Assembly (NCBI GenBank): GCA_001414345.1
Contig: LLCB01000113.1
Location: 102,647 to 166,646 of the forward strand
Reading direction: 5' to 3'
Origin: Hymenoscyphus infarciens
Lineage: Eukaryota; Ascomycota; Leotiomycetes; Helotiales; Helotiaceae
Length of the DNA: 64,000 nt
Positions 25,498-36,445 of this stretch are shown piece by piece (within the stretch, counting starts at the first letter, position 1; each line of letters opens with the position of its first letter). Both the position numbers and the translations under genes were made by a program. A model generated the notes under the pieces. That model was given only the letters and a program-made list of their open reading frames with translations, searched no databases and had not been told where the DNA came from.

Positions 25498-26917
25498 GTG
25501 AGGGATTGGACTTGGAATGATCGAGAGCTTGATGGGTTGATTGGTGATGGTGACGATGATTGGGATCGGCATCGGGCTCGAGGGTTGATGAAGCGTTATG
25601 ATACTGAACTGAGATGAATTGATGGGAATGAGTCACCTGAGATTTTCGATTAGGAGATCGTGGCAAGCAAAGGCGTTTTTAATTCACAGGACGTCGATTG
25701 CAGTCTTGCACATTCCATTAGAAAAATGAATTAGTAAATGAACCTTTGAGTAGCTCTCTAGAAGATTGGAAAAGTGATGTATCCTTTTGATTCTTTTCTT
25801 CACTGTATCTCTGTAGGGTATGAAATTCAGCTCTGGGATAGCATTTTTGGTGGCACCAGGGGTTGCTGGATGGCCTTTTTGAAGTTGACTTGTTTTCTTC
25901 TTTCTAGGAATTCTGGTAACGAATTTTCTTCTATAACCTACATAAATGCTCGAGTAAAGCGGCTGCACTACTCCATTTTGTCCTGAGGTCTGGATATTTC
26001 ATATTTCTTTCGTAGGGATTTTTTTAGAAAGGGGGTGGTTCTTCCCTGAATCCTAAACACTGAACAGGAAATCAAGGGACTTTGTTTTTATTATGGATAG
26101 GGAGAAGGTTGGTTGTTGTAATTTTTACAATGTTTTGTGTGGTGGCTTTTTATTCAGCGTTGAGCTTGATATTTGGTATGGCGGTGGTAACCTTTTTCTC
26201 AAGTCTTCTTCTTTTTTGGGCCCCCAATGAGGGGGGTTGGTTTACTTGGTGGTTGGTGGTTTACTTGGTAGTTGGTGGTTAACTGGTGATTTTTAACTAG
26301 TAAGCTGTTAATTGTTGAGTAAGCCGTATATCATGTTTGGGGGCCAAAACGAGGGTTGTGAGTAAGCTATCATTGGCCTAGTAAGCTAGAAATTGTGGGT
26401 GAGCCGTCAATTTACCAGTAAGCTCGAAAGTTTGGGAGCCACGAAATGTGACTGTCGTCTCAAGATTATTGTTCAAAACTGGATTCTCCTAGTTGATTTG
26501 TATGTTTTAAGAGTCGTTAGTAAGGTTCAGTGCCAAGTTTCAACGTAGCAATTCACTTGGTTTTGTGGGTTACAAAAACGTCATGGCAAATTCCTAACAG
26601 TGTGAGATGATCAGGGTGTAGAATCATATGGAGGGCTTTTAACGACATGCTCAACTAAAAAGAAAAAAAACAAATTGCTATGGTGGAAAAAGAGAAACTA
26701 GCTGGGGGTATAAATTTCGACGCCATGTGATGTGCAAATTCGTGTCCTGTCCTGCCCTGTCCGTGATACATTACCACATTATTAATTCATTATGAGGAAG
26801 TCCATTCTGTTCTCCTGCCGTTTCGTGTAATGGATGACTGGTGTTTGCGATGCTGTGATTCCTTGCTCTCCTGTTGTACCACACTCCAAACCTCGAATTG
26901 TTTGAGTTGTTCATCCT
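25498..26917. other. intergenic between TPS1 and the PAP2 gene
   Basis: No coding frame is supported. Both flanking genes end towards this gap, so it holds two 3' untranslated regions. A 19-bp minisatellite sits at 26299-26435, preceded by TTACTTGGT/GGTTGGTGG repeats at 26225-26290. Confidence 0.55.
26299..26435. repeat. diverged 19-bp minisatellite, AGTAAGCT-headed
   Basis: Units begin AGTAAGC(T/C) or a close variant at 26299, 26318, 26361, 26380, 26399 (GGTGAGCC) and 26417, spaced 19, 43, 19, 19 and 18 bp. The first unit reads AGTAAGCTGTTAATTGTTG. Heads are conserved and tails have drifted. The 43-bp gap holds a GC-richer insert. Confidence 0.7.
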
Positions 26918-28154
26918 TTAGACAATGGCATCTGACCCATTTCTCGAATGATGCGTATGACCGCCTACTGGCTTTCTCAAAGTACTGTTTCCAGTGTGCT
27001 GGCCAAAAGCACTCCCGTCATGCATCTCCGTACCATGTTGACCAGTTCCGAGGATACCACCACCATTGTGATGACCTGTAGCACCAAAATGGCCACCTCC
27101 AGCTCCCCAGCCAACCTTTCGTGTGAAAGTGGCATCCTCCAACTCATATCCTCTGCCCTCAAAGGGAATGCCACGATTCAAGGGGATGTGGTTGGTTCTC
27201 CAATCCCAGATTGAGGCGTATACCATTCTGTAAGCGGAGAAAGCCATGAAGGTCCCGATAATCGCGCCGGCCAAACAGTCATACCAGTTGTGATATTCGT
27301 CGATTGTCAAGGCTCCGGCGATAAGTGTAGCTCCAAGGATTGGTGCGTAGACGGCAATCAATTTCCACATTGCCGGATGGTAGTTTGAGAAAACCTTGAG
27401 TTTGGCATTGAGATACAAACTCAAGAACACAAACCCCGCAAACGCAGCCGTAGAATGACCACTAGGAAACGACTCCAGCGAATCATCAATCTCACTCTCA
27501 TCGCCCGTGCAAATCTTGCGATCATACATAATCTGTCTCAACCCATTTCCAGTCTCTTGCGCCGTAAAAGCGGAGATGTCTGGTTTGCAAACTGTGAGGA
27601 AATGAGGACGGAGACCACCAATGAGCCACTTGAGGAAGACTTGGAAGACAGCTGCGGTGATGAGAGAGTAAAAGAGGCCGATTGTGGCGTTGTTTACATC
27701 CCAGAATGAACGGATGCGGATTTGGCAAATGAGGAAGACGGCGATGGGAACGAGGGCACCGAGGAGAGCTGCTGCCCAGATTGGCACGATTTCGTTGCGC
27801 ATTGGGTAGGCAAATTGGGGGTAGACTATCTCGCCGTCTTGGAAGTAGACTGGGAAGGAACGAGAGGGGGCTGGGTGTGCGGTGTATACCTGAAAGAAGT
27901 TGTTAGCTTTTTGTTTTCCCTCTTGGGATTGTTGACGGAAGGGGAGAGCTTACTCCTAAACCAATCACTCCCATGGCTGCCATAGTTGCGATATCAAGCC
28001 AGGTAACTTTCAACCATTGGCCGAAAGAAGGTCGAGAGGACATATTCATGACTGCAGGTGTTCTTCCCTCGCGATGATGAGTTGCGTTGGTAGTTGTCGT
28101 CCTATCAGCAGGAGCAACATGGCCCTCCTTGGGTTGACGAGAAAAGAGACCCAT
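26918..28154 (-). CDS. PAP2-family lipid phosphate phosphatase (DPP1/LPP-type)
   Basis: Two exons, 28154-27954 and 27889-26918, give 390 residues. After a hydrophilic start come about six membrane helices. Phosphatase motif 1 is KWLIGGLRP (residues 153-161) and motif 2 is SFPSGHST (PSGH at 208-211). Motif 3 keeps the catalytic His266 and Asp270 in EYHNWYD, but where the consensus has Ser-Arg this protein reads Ala-Leu, since the segment is AGALTIDEYHNWYD. The His/Gly-rich tail of about 80 residues is cytosolic-looking. The family removes phosphate from phosphatidate, diacylglycerol pyrophosphate and related lipids in vacuole or ER membranes. Substrate is not predictable here. It is followed on the same strand side by COQ1 about 1 kb upstream. 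Confidence 0.88.
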
Positions 28155-29143
28155 CTTGATCGTTTGTTGTCAGAGTTTTGACAAGAGGTAGTTGGCGGTG
28201 TGGTACCTCCAGTATGAATACTAGAAAGAGTGGTGGAAGAAAGATTTGAGAAAACTTGAAGTCGGAATGGCGTTCCTGGCCTCCTTTAAATTGGATGAGA
28301 GAAGATGGGAAAGTATGAACGCATTGGACTCCTGCTTTGGGGGCGTGTTTGTTGTGATTGTGGTAACATTACGTCAGTGTGAAGGGAGGCACAACCAAAA
28401 CAGGGAAATGCGGCTCCTTGCGTTGCATGAGCCTGCAATCGACGATTCACTTTCGCTTTCACTTTCACTTTCACTGCCGTCTGAATTGACTGCCGTGCGG
28501 AGAGTGAGCTCCGGAGCAAGGAAATAGAAATCTTCATGAATAATATAATTGGAAGAGAATTCACCTGGTCCAGATTCATCTATGAAGGAGCTGAAGGGAC
28601 CTTGGGAGCTTTCATACTCCGTCGCTTAAAGCTTGGCTGTTTGTGTACATGGGACTTCCACGTGACATCGCCAATTTTTGGAATCCTTCAAGTAGGACAA
28701 CCAGAAAACAGAAAGTAACATAGAGATTTGAAAAGGAAATGGTTCGAGAAATCGACAAGAGAGAAAGCCACAAAGACCAAAATCGATCAAACGTAAAAGT
28801 AGAATTTGCCCTTGTAGCCGCGAGGAGTAGCGGTGGACAGGGTACCTTTTGAAGAGGGCTCTCGGTTGGTTAGAATCCAGACCAGGAAGAGTTGTTATCC
28901 TCAGCTTGAACTCACTAAAATCATTTCCCACAGTAGACCATCCTCATAACTGAGCTTTCAAGGCCTATTTTTGACTGCGTCTCTAAAACGATCCTTACAA
29001 CCACCGATTCGTCAAATATTGTACACTTTATCTATAAAATTCTTCCTCGCCAAAACTGCCGTTATACAGGTGTGGCCATGTTAGTGCCGATGTAAGAAGA
29101 GTTTTACAAGCCGTTTTCAAATGAAAAACATGGCTGACGAACA
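28155..29143. other. intergenic between PAP2 gene and COQ1
   Basis: No gene is supported. A TTTCAC hexamer repeat (28451-28474, four units, one variant) lies about 300 bp upstream of the PAP2 start. A minus-strand frame at 28626-28931 is hydrophobic but has no family resemblance. Confidence 0.5.
28451..28474. repeat. TTTCAC hexamer repeat
   Basis: Four tandem units, the first TTTCGC and then three TTTCAC, in the upstream region of the PAP2 gene. Confidence 0.8.
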
Positions 29144-30562
29144 TTAACTCCTTCGCTTCAAGGTCTTGATTGCCATTTCAATCAAACCATCTTTCGCTTC
29201 GCTTTCTGGGAATGCTTCGATAGATGCAATTGCACGATTTGCATATTCCTCTGCAAGTGCTCGGGTTTGCTCAATACCGTTGCTTTGTAGCACTAGTTCT
29301 CGGGCCTGGTGGAAATTAGCTTTGTTTACCCTCAAATTCCGTGACTTAATTACCCTTGCAACATCACCCTCATTGCCAAACTTCCTTCCGACCAAAGCTC
29401 CCAATTCCTTGTTGTCTTTCCAAGCAAATAACAATGGGGCAGTAGCAAGTCCAAGCTCCAAATCAGCACCCGCTGGTTTCCCCAATTCCTTTTCAGATAC
29501 GGTAAAGTCCAGCATGTCGTCCACCAATTGGAATGCCAATCCCAAATTCTTTCCATACAAGTACGCAGCCTCGACTGTTTTCGAATCTGATCCTCCGAGA
29601 AGTGCAGTAGCACGACATGACTTGGAAATCAAACTTGCTGATTTGAGGTATGTCTTTTGTAGGTAATATGTGATGGTGTCTTCGGTCCAGACTGGTTTCT
29701 TCTCGTCCCTTGCGGTGTTCTTCAGTTGCATAAATTCTCCTTCAACCAAGTTTGCGATAACCGTTGCTAAAAGCTCTGTCACTTCCGCGTCACGAAGTCG
29801 AGCAAGAGCTACGGAGGCACGTCCGAGAAGGAAATCTCCTGCCAAAACTGCCATTTTGTTTCCGAATTCGAGATTTGCTGAAGGATGCCCACGCCGTGAT
29901 ACGGAGTGATCAATTACATCGTCGTGAAGAAGGGAAGCGGTATGAATCAGTTCTGTTATTTCGGCTAGTCGTCTCTGAGAAGGGAGAATGTCACTGTCGC
30001 TGGCTGGATATGAGGTTTCGGTATGTGTTATTGGATTGTTTGAAGGCGAAGAGGGATTGACATCGGAAAGGATAGCTATTGGTGAAATAGCATGGTTAAT
30101 ATCTATTGGAGCTTGCTGGCCACTATATCTGGGAGATTCTGGCGTTAAGGCAGTAGCTCGAGACATTAACAGCACAATCATTGGTCGAACATGTTTTCCT
30201 TCGCCTTGTGTGTAATATTTCGCCACAGTATCCAGGGACGGGTGTCCAGATCCTAGAAGCTGTCTTATATTGCCCGTGAGAAACTTCATCTCCTTTGCTA
30301 CCATCCGCAAAGGATCTACTGTGATACCGCCTTTGCTAGCTGATCGCGCTGCTGCGTTGGAAAAAACATTCGATGCCACTGAGACGGCTTGCGCCCATGA
30401 TGACTGCCTCCTTCGAGTTGGTCGAGAATATGATGAGGCTGGGAGGGACCATGAGGGGTGCTGTGCGGTCAATTGGCACCTGGCACATGTGGAATATAGC
30501 TGGGTGGTCGATTTCGTAGATTTACACAAGAGCACCGAAGCTCTGCTCGAATGAATTCTCAT
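29144..30562 (-). CDS. COQ1: Mitochondrial hexaprenyl (polyprenyl) diphosphate synthase
   Basis: A single exon encodes 472 residues from the ATG at 30562; a few codons of open frame upstream lack an ATG. The first 70 residues are rich in Ser, Arg and Thr without acids, a mitochondrial presequence. Trans-prenyltransferase motifs follow: GEGKHVRPMIVLL, the first Asp-rich motif LLHDDVIDHS (DDVID at 214-218), GHPSANLEFGNKMAVLAGDF, and the second, AFQLVDDMLDF (DDMLD at 348-352). It makes the polyprenyl side chain of ubiquinone on the matrix side of the inner membrane. A Ser/Pro/Thr-rich insert between residues 140 and 200 is typical of fungal Coq1. It is divergent from VMA12, 344 bp apart, which must hold both promoters. 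Confidence 0.93.
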   Translation of the reverse strand: MRIHSSRASVLLCKSTKSTTQLYSTCARCQLTAQHPSWSLPASSYSRPTRRRQSSWAQAVSVASNVFSNAAARSASKGGITVDPLRMVAKEMKFLTGNIRQLLGSGHPSLDTVAKYYTQGEGKHVRPMIVLLMSRATALTPESPRYSGQQAPIDINHAISPIAILSDVNPSSPSNNPITHTETSYPASDSDILPSQRRLAEITELIHTASLLHDDVIDHSVSRRGHPSANLEFGNKMAVLAGDFLLGRASVALARLRDAEVTELLATVIANLVEGEFMQLKNTARDEKKPVWTEDTITYYLQKTYLKSASLISKSCRATALLGGSDSKTVEAAYLYGKNLGLAFQLVDDMLDFTVSEKELGKPAGADLELGLATAPLLFAWKDNKELGALVGRKFGNEGDVARVIKSRNLRVNKANFHQARELVLQSNGIEQTRALAEEYANRAIASIEAFPESEAKDGLIEMAIKTLKRRS

Positions 30563-30906
30563 ATCCCGCACCTAAAGCTGGCAGATTTTGTTGATTCGTA
30601 GTTTCGTACAATCTTCAAGTCTCTAAAGAACGTCGTCGGGTGAGAACCAAGGATTGTACGAGGAAAGGAAAGAGATAGATTAGTGTACACAAGAAATGTT
30701 GAAGCCGTAGAATCCCGACTAGACTTTTCGATCATGACCTGGTGCATACCTACCTACCCGGTAGCAACCCTGTTCTTGCCGGAAGACGGAAGAATGTTGT
30801 ACCGAGACACAGCTTCCATACCCTCCAAAGTTCTTTTTGTTGCTACCTAATTCAGAAATCAATCTTCCGAAACGGCGTCCCACAATATAAACTAGATCTG
30901 GTCAAA
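30563..30906. promoter_or_regulatory. divergent promoter region, COQ1 / VMA12
   Basis: A 344-bp gap between two start codons facing away from each other. No distinct operator is seen. The frame upstream of VMA12 stays open leftwards to 30742 with an ATG there, but the sequence lacks protein character. Confidence 0.5.
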
Positions 30907-31928
30907 ATGGTGCTTCTTACTATGACCGAGTCGATGGTTGAGTCTTTCGAAAAAATCCAGAGCCTTGACAATGCAAAGAAGAATCACGACCGCGGAGAGA
31001 AGTCCGGCGAAATTGACCAAATCGTCAACCAAAAGCTACCCAAGAACGAGGAAAACACAAATGGAAATGATAGCTCAAATGCAACCAACAGGGAAAAAAC
31101 AAGCTCTGACAACGCGCAGAAGCCAGCTGAAGTACCCAGCAATCACAACTCGACGGAACCCGGCCTGGAAAACCCCAAAGTAGGCAACCCAGTATCGCAT
31201 GGCCAAGTCATAGATCTATGGAAACAATTGAAGGCGTCGAAACTTTCACCATGCAGCTTGGATCTTCTGCTGCGAGGGGCGAGAGTCTACGTACCTCCCC
31301 CTCCTCCAAAGCCCGAACCAGTAAGTATAGTGCATATCGCCAACCATTGCAGTAGAATACTTCTTTGTTCAGCCAACTAACTTCCATCTTCCAGACATCG
31401 GAATACAAAGCTCTTATGGCACGCCTCCGTCGAGAAGAAGAACTCCGAGCCTACGAACGAATGATCAACCCCCCTCCGCCAATGGAAACCTTTGCCCAGA
31501 AGTTCCCTTCCTCCTCCGCAGCGCATGCCTTTTCCTCGAATTTCAATACAGCGGATAATGAGGATGACGGTGTTACATATGCAGATGTTGATCGTCAGAT
31601 GGCTTTGATATTCAATGTCTTGATAAGTATTGTTGCTTGCGCTGGTGCTATATGGGTTGTAGCTCGTTGGTGGAGTACACCAGCAAGATTAGCACTGAGT
31701 ATGGGTGGTAGTATGTTGGTCGGTATTGCAGAGGTTGTTGTTTACTCGGGCTATATTAGAAGAGTCGGAGAGGCAAAGGGAAAAGCAAAAAACCTCAAAG
31801 AGGTCAAGGAAGTTATGCAGACTTGGGTGGTTGGTGGTAAGGAAGATGAAGGCGATTCGTCTCTCCCTCTGGTCAGCAAGGATGTTGCAGAAATCGAGAG
31901 TGTGAGACAGCGGAAGCCACCTGCTTGA
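30907..31928 (+). CDS. V-ATPase assembly factor Vma12/Vph2-like (TMEM199)
   Basis: Two exons, 30907-31320 and 31395-31928, give 315 residues. A long polar N-terminus (Asn/Glu/Lys/Ser-rich) leads to LWKQLKASKLSPCSLDLLLRGARVYVPPPPPKPEP, then EYKALMARLRREEELRAYER, features of the Vma12 domain. Two membrane helices follow: LIFNVLISIVACAGAIWVVA and a second of similar length ending VVVYSGY. After them comes a Lys-rich cytosolic tail. Vma12 works in the ER membrane with Vma21/Vma22 to assemble the V0 sector of the vacuolar proton pump. A short Met-start candidate two codons apart (MVLL, MTES) leaves the exact start open by a few residues. Confidence 0.85.
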
Positions 31929-32310
31929 TATAGTTGAAATCATAAGAACAGTAATACAAACTTACCGGTATAAGTAGACTCGTAATAATAATACTATTCA
32001 TAAGAAGGAAATCGGGTGCGACAGACAATAACAGTGCTAGGAAATAGTCCTCGAGAAACCAAGGACAATTTGATTAATCTAGAGCTATATATAAACAAAT
32101 TTACGAAAACTTTTCAGGAAGAAAAAGAAAACATCACATCCCCGTTCAGAGAATAGTCTTGTTCCAAATAGCTGGAAAGTCGAGAGCGGCTAAACCTCGC
32201 CTATATCGGACGTAATTGTGCATCGATTTTCTCCATCACCACATCAGATAAGATCTCCCTTCTATTCCTGGGTACATATCCCTCCCATAGCCCACGCCTC
32301 CACCGCAGAA
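31929..32310. other. intergenic before the BolA-like gene
   Basis: No gene seen. The last 93 bases (from ATG 32218) are in frame with the BolA-like protein and may be an alternative N-terminus. Confidence 0.5.
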
Positions 32311-32731
32311 ATGGCGGAAGAATCACCAGTCACAGAAGCAATCTTGAAATCAAAACTCATCTCAGAACTCCAAGCTACACATGTAGAAATCGAAGACATG
32401 TCCGGTATGTAAATATATACCCCGCCATCCATCTATGATTTCAAATCTCAACAAATTCAAGAGATACCAAATTCTCACTAACCTTCAATTAGGTGGATGC
32501 GGACAGGCCTTTTCTGCCATAATCGTTTCCCCCCAATTTGAAAAGAAGACTACACTTGCACGACATCGATTGGTGAACAAGGCTTTGAAGACGGAGGTTG
32601 CTGCTATACATGCTTGGACGCCGAAGTGTTATGCGCCAGAGCAGTGGGAGAAGTTGAAGGCAGAGGGAGGGGCTGCAAAGGCGCCTGGGAAAGATACCAC
32701 GGGGGAGGTTGTGGAGGGGACTACGGCTTGA
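32311..32731 (+). CDS. BolA-like protein, Bol2/Fra2 type
   Basis: Two exons, 32311-32404 and 32493-32731, give 110 residues starting [16 protein letters not shown]. The BolA fold is clear: [20 protein letters not shown], then the conserved [21 protein letters not shown] with the invariant His, and YAPEQW. The SGGCGQAF loop is characteristic of the Bol2/Fra2 (BOLA2) group, which binds a [2Fe-2S] cluster with a monothiol glutaredoxin and signals cellular iron status. The tail of about 25 residues is low-complexity. An in-frame upstream ATG at 32218 would add 31 residues (MHRFSPSPHQIRS), basic and amphipathic, possibly a mitochondrial targeting form. I favour the shorter start because BOLA2 proteins are cytosolic/nuclear. 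Confidence 0.9.
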
Positions 32732-33268
32732 GGGGAAGATATGAAATGGGTTGTATGAATACAAGATGGGGGAAGATTGGGCTTTACTTCCAGTCGACAA
32801 AATGAATGGGTCGGAATGGGTTGGAACCGGCACGATAACTTGACCAAGGAGTCACACGGAATGTGATGAGGAGTAATGTCTTCTATGGGCCTCAAGGAGG
32901 ACTTATGATCGATATATGCCCAGCCCAGTCCTTGGCAAGGCTGTGCCTTCTATGGGCAACTGTGGCAATGGATGGATGATCGTGTAAGACCAGATTCTAC
33001 ATTATTTTCCGCCGCAGGAAGAATAACCTTCTGGCGGTGTAGTCAAAAAAGTTCCTTCAATTCAACACCAATCCGCCCCAATGTTGAATCTCTGCCTTTC
33101 AACGTATGTCTTGTGACATGTTTCCTAGTCATTCTGGGGGTTTTGCTGTGATCCGAAAGGTATCGCCTTGGGCCTCGTGCTTTGGGTCTCGTTGGAGTGA
33201 TGCCTCGTTACATGGCTTGAGTGGTGTATTGGTAATTTGGAGGGGAGTATTCGCGCTGCGGTTGATCA
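32732..33268. other. intergenic, BolA-like 3' side
   Basis: No gene seen in either strand; two genes converge here, so it carries both 3' untranslated regions. Confidence 0.5.
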
Positions 33269-33504
33269 TCATTTGACGACCTTGTTCATTCTCTGAGCGA
33301 TGAGACTAAACACAGCCACTGAGGACATAAATGTGACGATATTATAGAACTGCTTTATTGTTAGTATGGCAAGTGAACAAGAGAAGGGGGTTGGCCACTC
33401 ACAGCCTTCCTTGAGTATGCGCTTTCTTCGACATCTGTTCGGGCCTCGACAAACAGGCGTCGAAGATTTGGGAGGTTCGCCTTGGAGAAATCTGTTAGAC
33501 TCAT
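33269..33504 (-). CDS. 60-residue single-pass membrane protein, unrecognised
   Basis: Two short exons, 33504-33403 and 33349-33269, joined by a GTGAGT donor and an AATAAAGCAG acceptor with an ACTAAC branch site, give about 60 residues. The first half is charged and helical (FSKANLPNLRRLFVEARTDV). The second half carries one hydrophobic helix (NIVTFMSSVAVFSLIA) and a basic end (QRMNKVVK). An alternative acceptor 3 nt upstream would add one Gln. The layout, a hydrophilic N-terminus with a tail-end membrane helix, resembles small subunits or tail-anchored proteins of mitochondria or ER, but I recognise no family. The clean intron, absence of stops and good start support a real gene. It is divergent from the AP-1 beta gene. 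Confidence 0.6.
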
Positions 33505-33908
33505 GATTTGGAGATGTCGAAAGGGGGAGAAATGCTGTTACCATCCTCAAATACTGCGCATTCAGATAATCTCAAGACCCGTGGGCTGTTTCATGTCAAT
33601 GGATCTAGTAAACAAGGAGCTCCCAGGCGAAGCTTTGAACTTTTGTAACCCCCTGCAAGCGCACCCAGAAGGCTGAGAGAAGGAGAGAAGCCGACATTGA
33701 ACACCTTCCATCTACGACACTACACTCCACCATCACCCCCACCAAAACATCCCGAGACCTCAAAACCTACCAGCAATCGAACCCTTTCTACCCCTAGACT
33801 TGTCGAACTCGAGTTCCCGCTTCGCACAAAGCTGCCGGCCCACGAACAGCCTCCAGAGAAAGGACCCTGTGTATGAGGGGCAGGACCTCAAATCGCCATC
33901 TATAAGCG
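33505..33908. promoter_or_regulatory. divergent promoter region, 60-aa gene / AP-1 beta
   Basis: A 404-bp gap between divergent start codons. Short ATG frames occur, including one at 33800 that overlaps the AP-1 beta start in another frame. No operator is recognised. Confidence 0.45.
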
Positions 33909-36262
33909 ATGGCGGTCAACAGGATCAGAGGGGCCTTCCAGGTACCCAGAAAAGGCGAAACTTTCGAATTAAGAAATGGACTGGTCTCACAATATGCATA
34001 CGAGCGCAAGGAGGCGATTCAGAAGACTATTATGTCCATGACCTTAGGCAAAGACGTGTCTGCATTATTTCCGGACGTACTAAAGAATATTGCTACATCG
34101 GACCTCGACCAGAAGAAGCTTGTATATTTGTATCTAATGTATGTTGCGGCGAGGAATTATCGGGCAGAGGAGATGCTGATATTACAATGCTAGGAATTAT
34201 GCCAAATCACATCCAGATCTGTGTATTCTTGCGGTCAACACCTTTGTACAGGACTCGGAGGATCCAAACCCACTTGTGCGAGCGCTTGCGATTCGAACGA
34301 TGGGTTGTATTAGGGTGGATAAGATGGTGGATTATATGGAGGAACCTTTACGGAAAACGCTGCGGGACGAATCTCCTTATGTTCGGAAAACGGCTGCCAT
34401 CTGCGTTGCGAAACTGTTCGACTTGAACCCAACGATGTGCTTAGAAAACGGTTTCCTGGAGACGTTACAAGAGTTAATCGGGGATCCCAACCCAATGGTA
34501 GTCGCCAACTCTGTTACAGCACTGGCCGAGATAAACGAAGCCGCCCCAGAAACTAAGGCTTTACGGGTAACACCAGCAACATTGAAGAAGATGCTGATGG
34601 CCCTGAATGAGTGCACGGAATGGGGTCGAGTCACTATTTTATCCACCCTGGCAGAATACAAGGCGCAGGACATGAAGGAGTCTGAACACATTTGTGAAAG
34701 AGTGTCTCCTCAGTTCCAGCACGTTAACCCAAGTGTGGTTTTGGCCGCAGTTAAGGTGGTGTTTTTACACATGAGATATGTCAATGAGGATCTCACAAAA
34801 CAATATTTGAAGAAAATGGCTCCTCCGTTAGGTAAGTGATTTCCCACTAGCAGTCAATGTGAATGCTAATTTGAGCAGTAACTCTTGTTGCTTCGGCCCC
34901 TGAAGTCCAGTACGTTGCATTACGAAACATTGATTTATTACTTCAGTCCAAACCGGATATCTTGAGCAAGGAACTTCGAGTATTTTTCTGCAAGTACAAT
35001 GATCCCCCATACGTCAAGCTTCAAAAACTTGAAATCATGGTGAGAATAGCAAACGACAAGAACGTCGACCAGCTTCTGGCCGAATTAAAAGAATATGCTC
35101 TGGAAGTCGATATGGACTTTGTGCGAAGAGCTGTCAAGGCCATTGGGCAGGTAGCAATCAAAATTGAGAGTGCCAGTGAGAAATGTGTCAACACCCTTCT
35201 CGACCTTATTGCCACGAAAGTCAACTATGTTGTCCAAGAGGCCATTGTGGTCATCAAGGATATATTCCGGAAATATCCCGGATACGAAGGAATTATTCCT
35301 ACACTTTGCAAGCATATTGATGAGTTGGACGAGCCAGAAGCTAGGGGCGCTCTTATTTGGATCGTTGGGGAGTATGCAGAAAAGATCAGCAATGCTGATG
35401 ACATTTTGGCGGGATTCGTCGAGGGGTTTATGGAGGAGTTTACTCAAGTTCAGTTGCAAATCTTGACAGCTGTTGTCAAGCTGTTCTTAAAAAAACCGGA
35501 CAATAACCAAGGCTTGGTTCAGACAGTTCTCCAAGCAGCAACCGCCGACAACGATAACCCAGATATCAGAGATAGGGCGTATGTTTATTGGCGATTACTG
35601 TCTGGCGATTTACAGGTAGCCAAGGTACGCTGGAAATTCTCCACCTGAGTAGCCACAACTAACATTTCTAGAATATCATTCTTTCAGACAAACCGCCAAT
35701 CAAGTCAACCATGTCTTCTCTTCCACCAGCACTACTTGAGCAACTTTTGAATGAGCTCTCAACTCTTGCCTCTGTGTATCACAAACCACCGGAGACTTTT
35801 GTTGGCCATGGCCGATATGGAGCAGACTCTATCCAACATGCCGCCATCCAAGAACAAAGGCAGAATGCGGTGGAGAACCCCATCGCAGCCGCTGTTACAG
35901 CACAAAATGGCCAAAACAACGCCGAGAATCTTCTCGATATCGATTTCGACGGTGCTGCCCCAGCATCAGCTGATGCGCCTCCAACTTCCGGTTCCTCTGG
36001 CTTGGAAGGTCTGGCCGGTACACCACAGAGAGTTGCTAGTCCTCAAGCTGGGCAGGCTCCAGTTAGCAGTATGGATGATATGATGGGATTGTTCGATGTG
36101 AATGGAGGAAGCTCTAGTGTAGCACAACCTTCACAGAATGACTTGATGGGTGGATTTGGAGGGTTGGATCTCAGCAGTGCATCACAGCCACCTCCAGCGC
36201 AGGCACAACTTGGTGGTGATCAAGGTAAAAAGACGAATGAAGATTTGTTGGGAATGTTTTAG
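33909..36262 (+). CDS. APL2: AP-1 complex subunit beta (beta-adaptin)
   Basis: Four exons, 33909-34138, 34194-34831, 34879-35624 and 35672-36262, give 734 residues. The trunk is an uninterrupted set of armadillo/HEAT helices beginning [20 protein letters not shown] and continuing with [39 protein letters not shown] and [20 protein letters not shown], all standard beta-adaptin. After about residue 590 comes an Ala/Ser/Gln/Pro-rich hinge with LLDIDFDGA, a likely clathrin-box-type motif (Leu-Leu-Asp-Ile-Asp), and further DLMGGF and DLLGMF repeats. The C-terminal appendage of animal beta subunits is missing, as in other filamentous fungi from memory. It forms the AP-1 adaptor that sorts cargo into clathrin vesicles at the trans-Golgi and endosomes. 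Confidence 0.9.
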
Positions 36263-36445
36263 ACGATGTTTTCAAAAAGCGAGGGGTTGGAGCTTATTAA
36301 AGGAAATGGATGGATGGATGGCATCAAGTCTTTAGGACGGGGGCTGTATTTTGGCCAATAAATAAAATGCTCACGACTATGAAAATAAGTGCCATTAACT
36401 TTGTATTATGGTTACAGTAGCAAATATAAAAGTGGTAAGAATCAC

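Noticed and set aside
28626..28931. Minus-strand hydrophobic frame of about 100 codons
   Set aside because: No start context, no domain and no splice partner; hydrophobicity comes from pyrimidine-rich sequence.
20436..30562. A secondary-metabolite cluster (regulator plus prenyl synthase)
   Set aside because: The prenyl synthase is COQ1 with a mitochondrial presequence, and the other genes are housekeeping; there is no backbone or tailoring enzyme.
34000..34426. Long frame overlapping the AP-1 beta exons
   Set aside because: It is a shadow in another frame; the adaptin frame has clear conserved helices.
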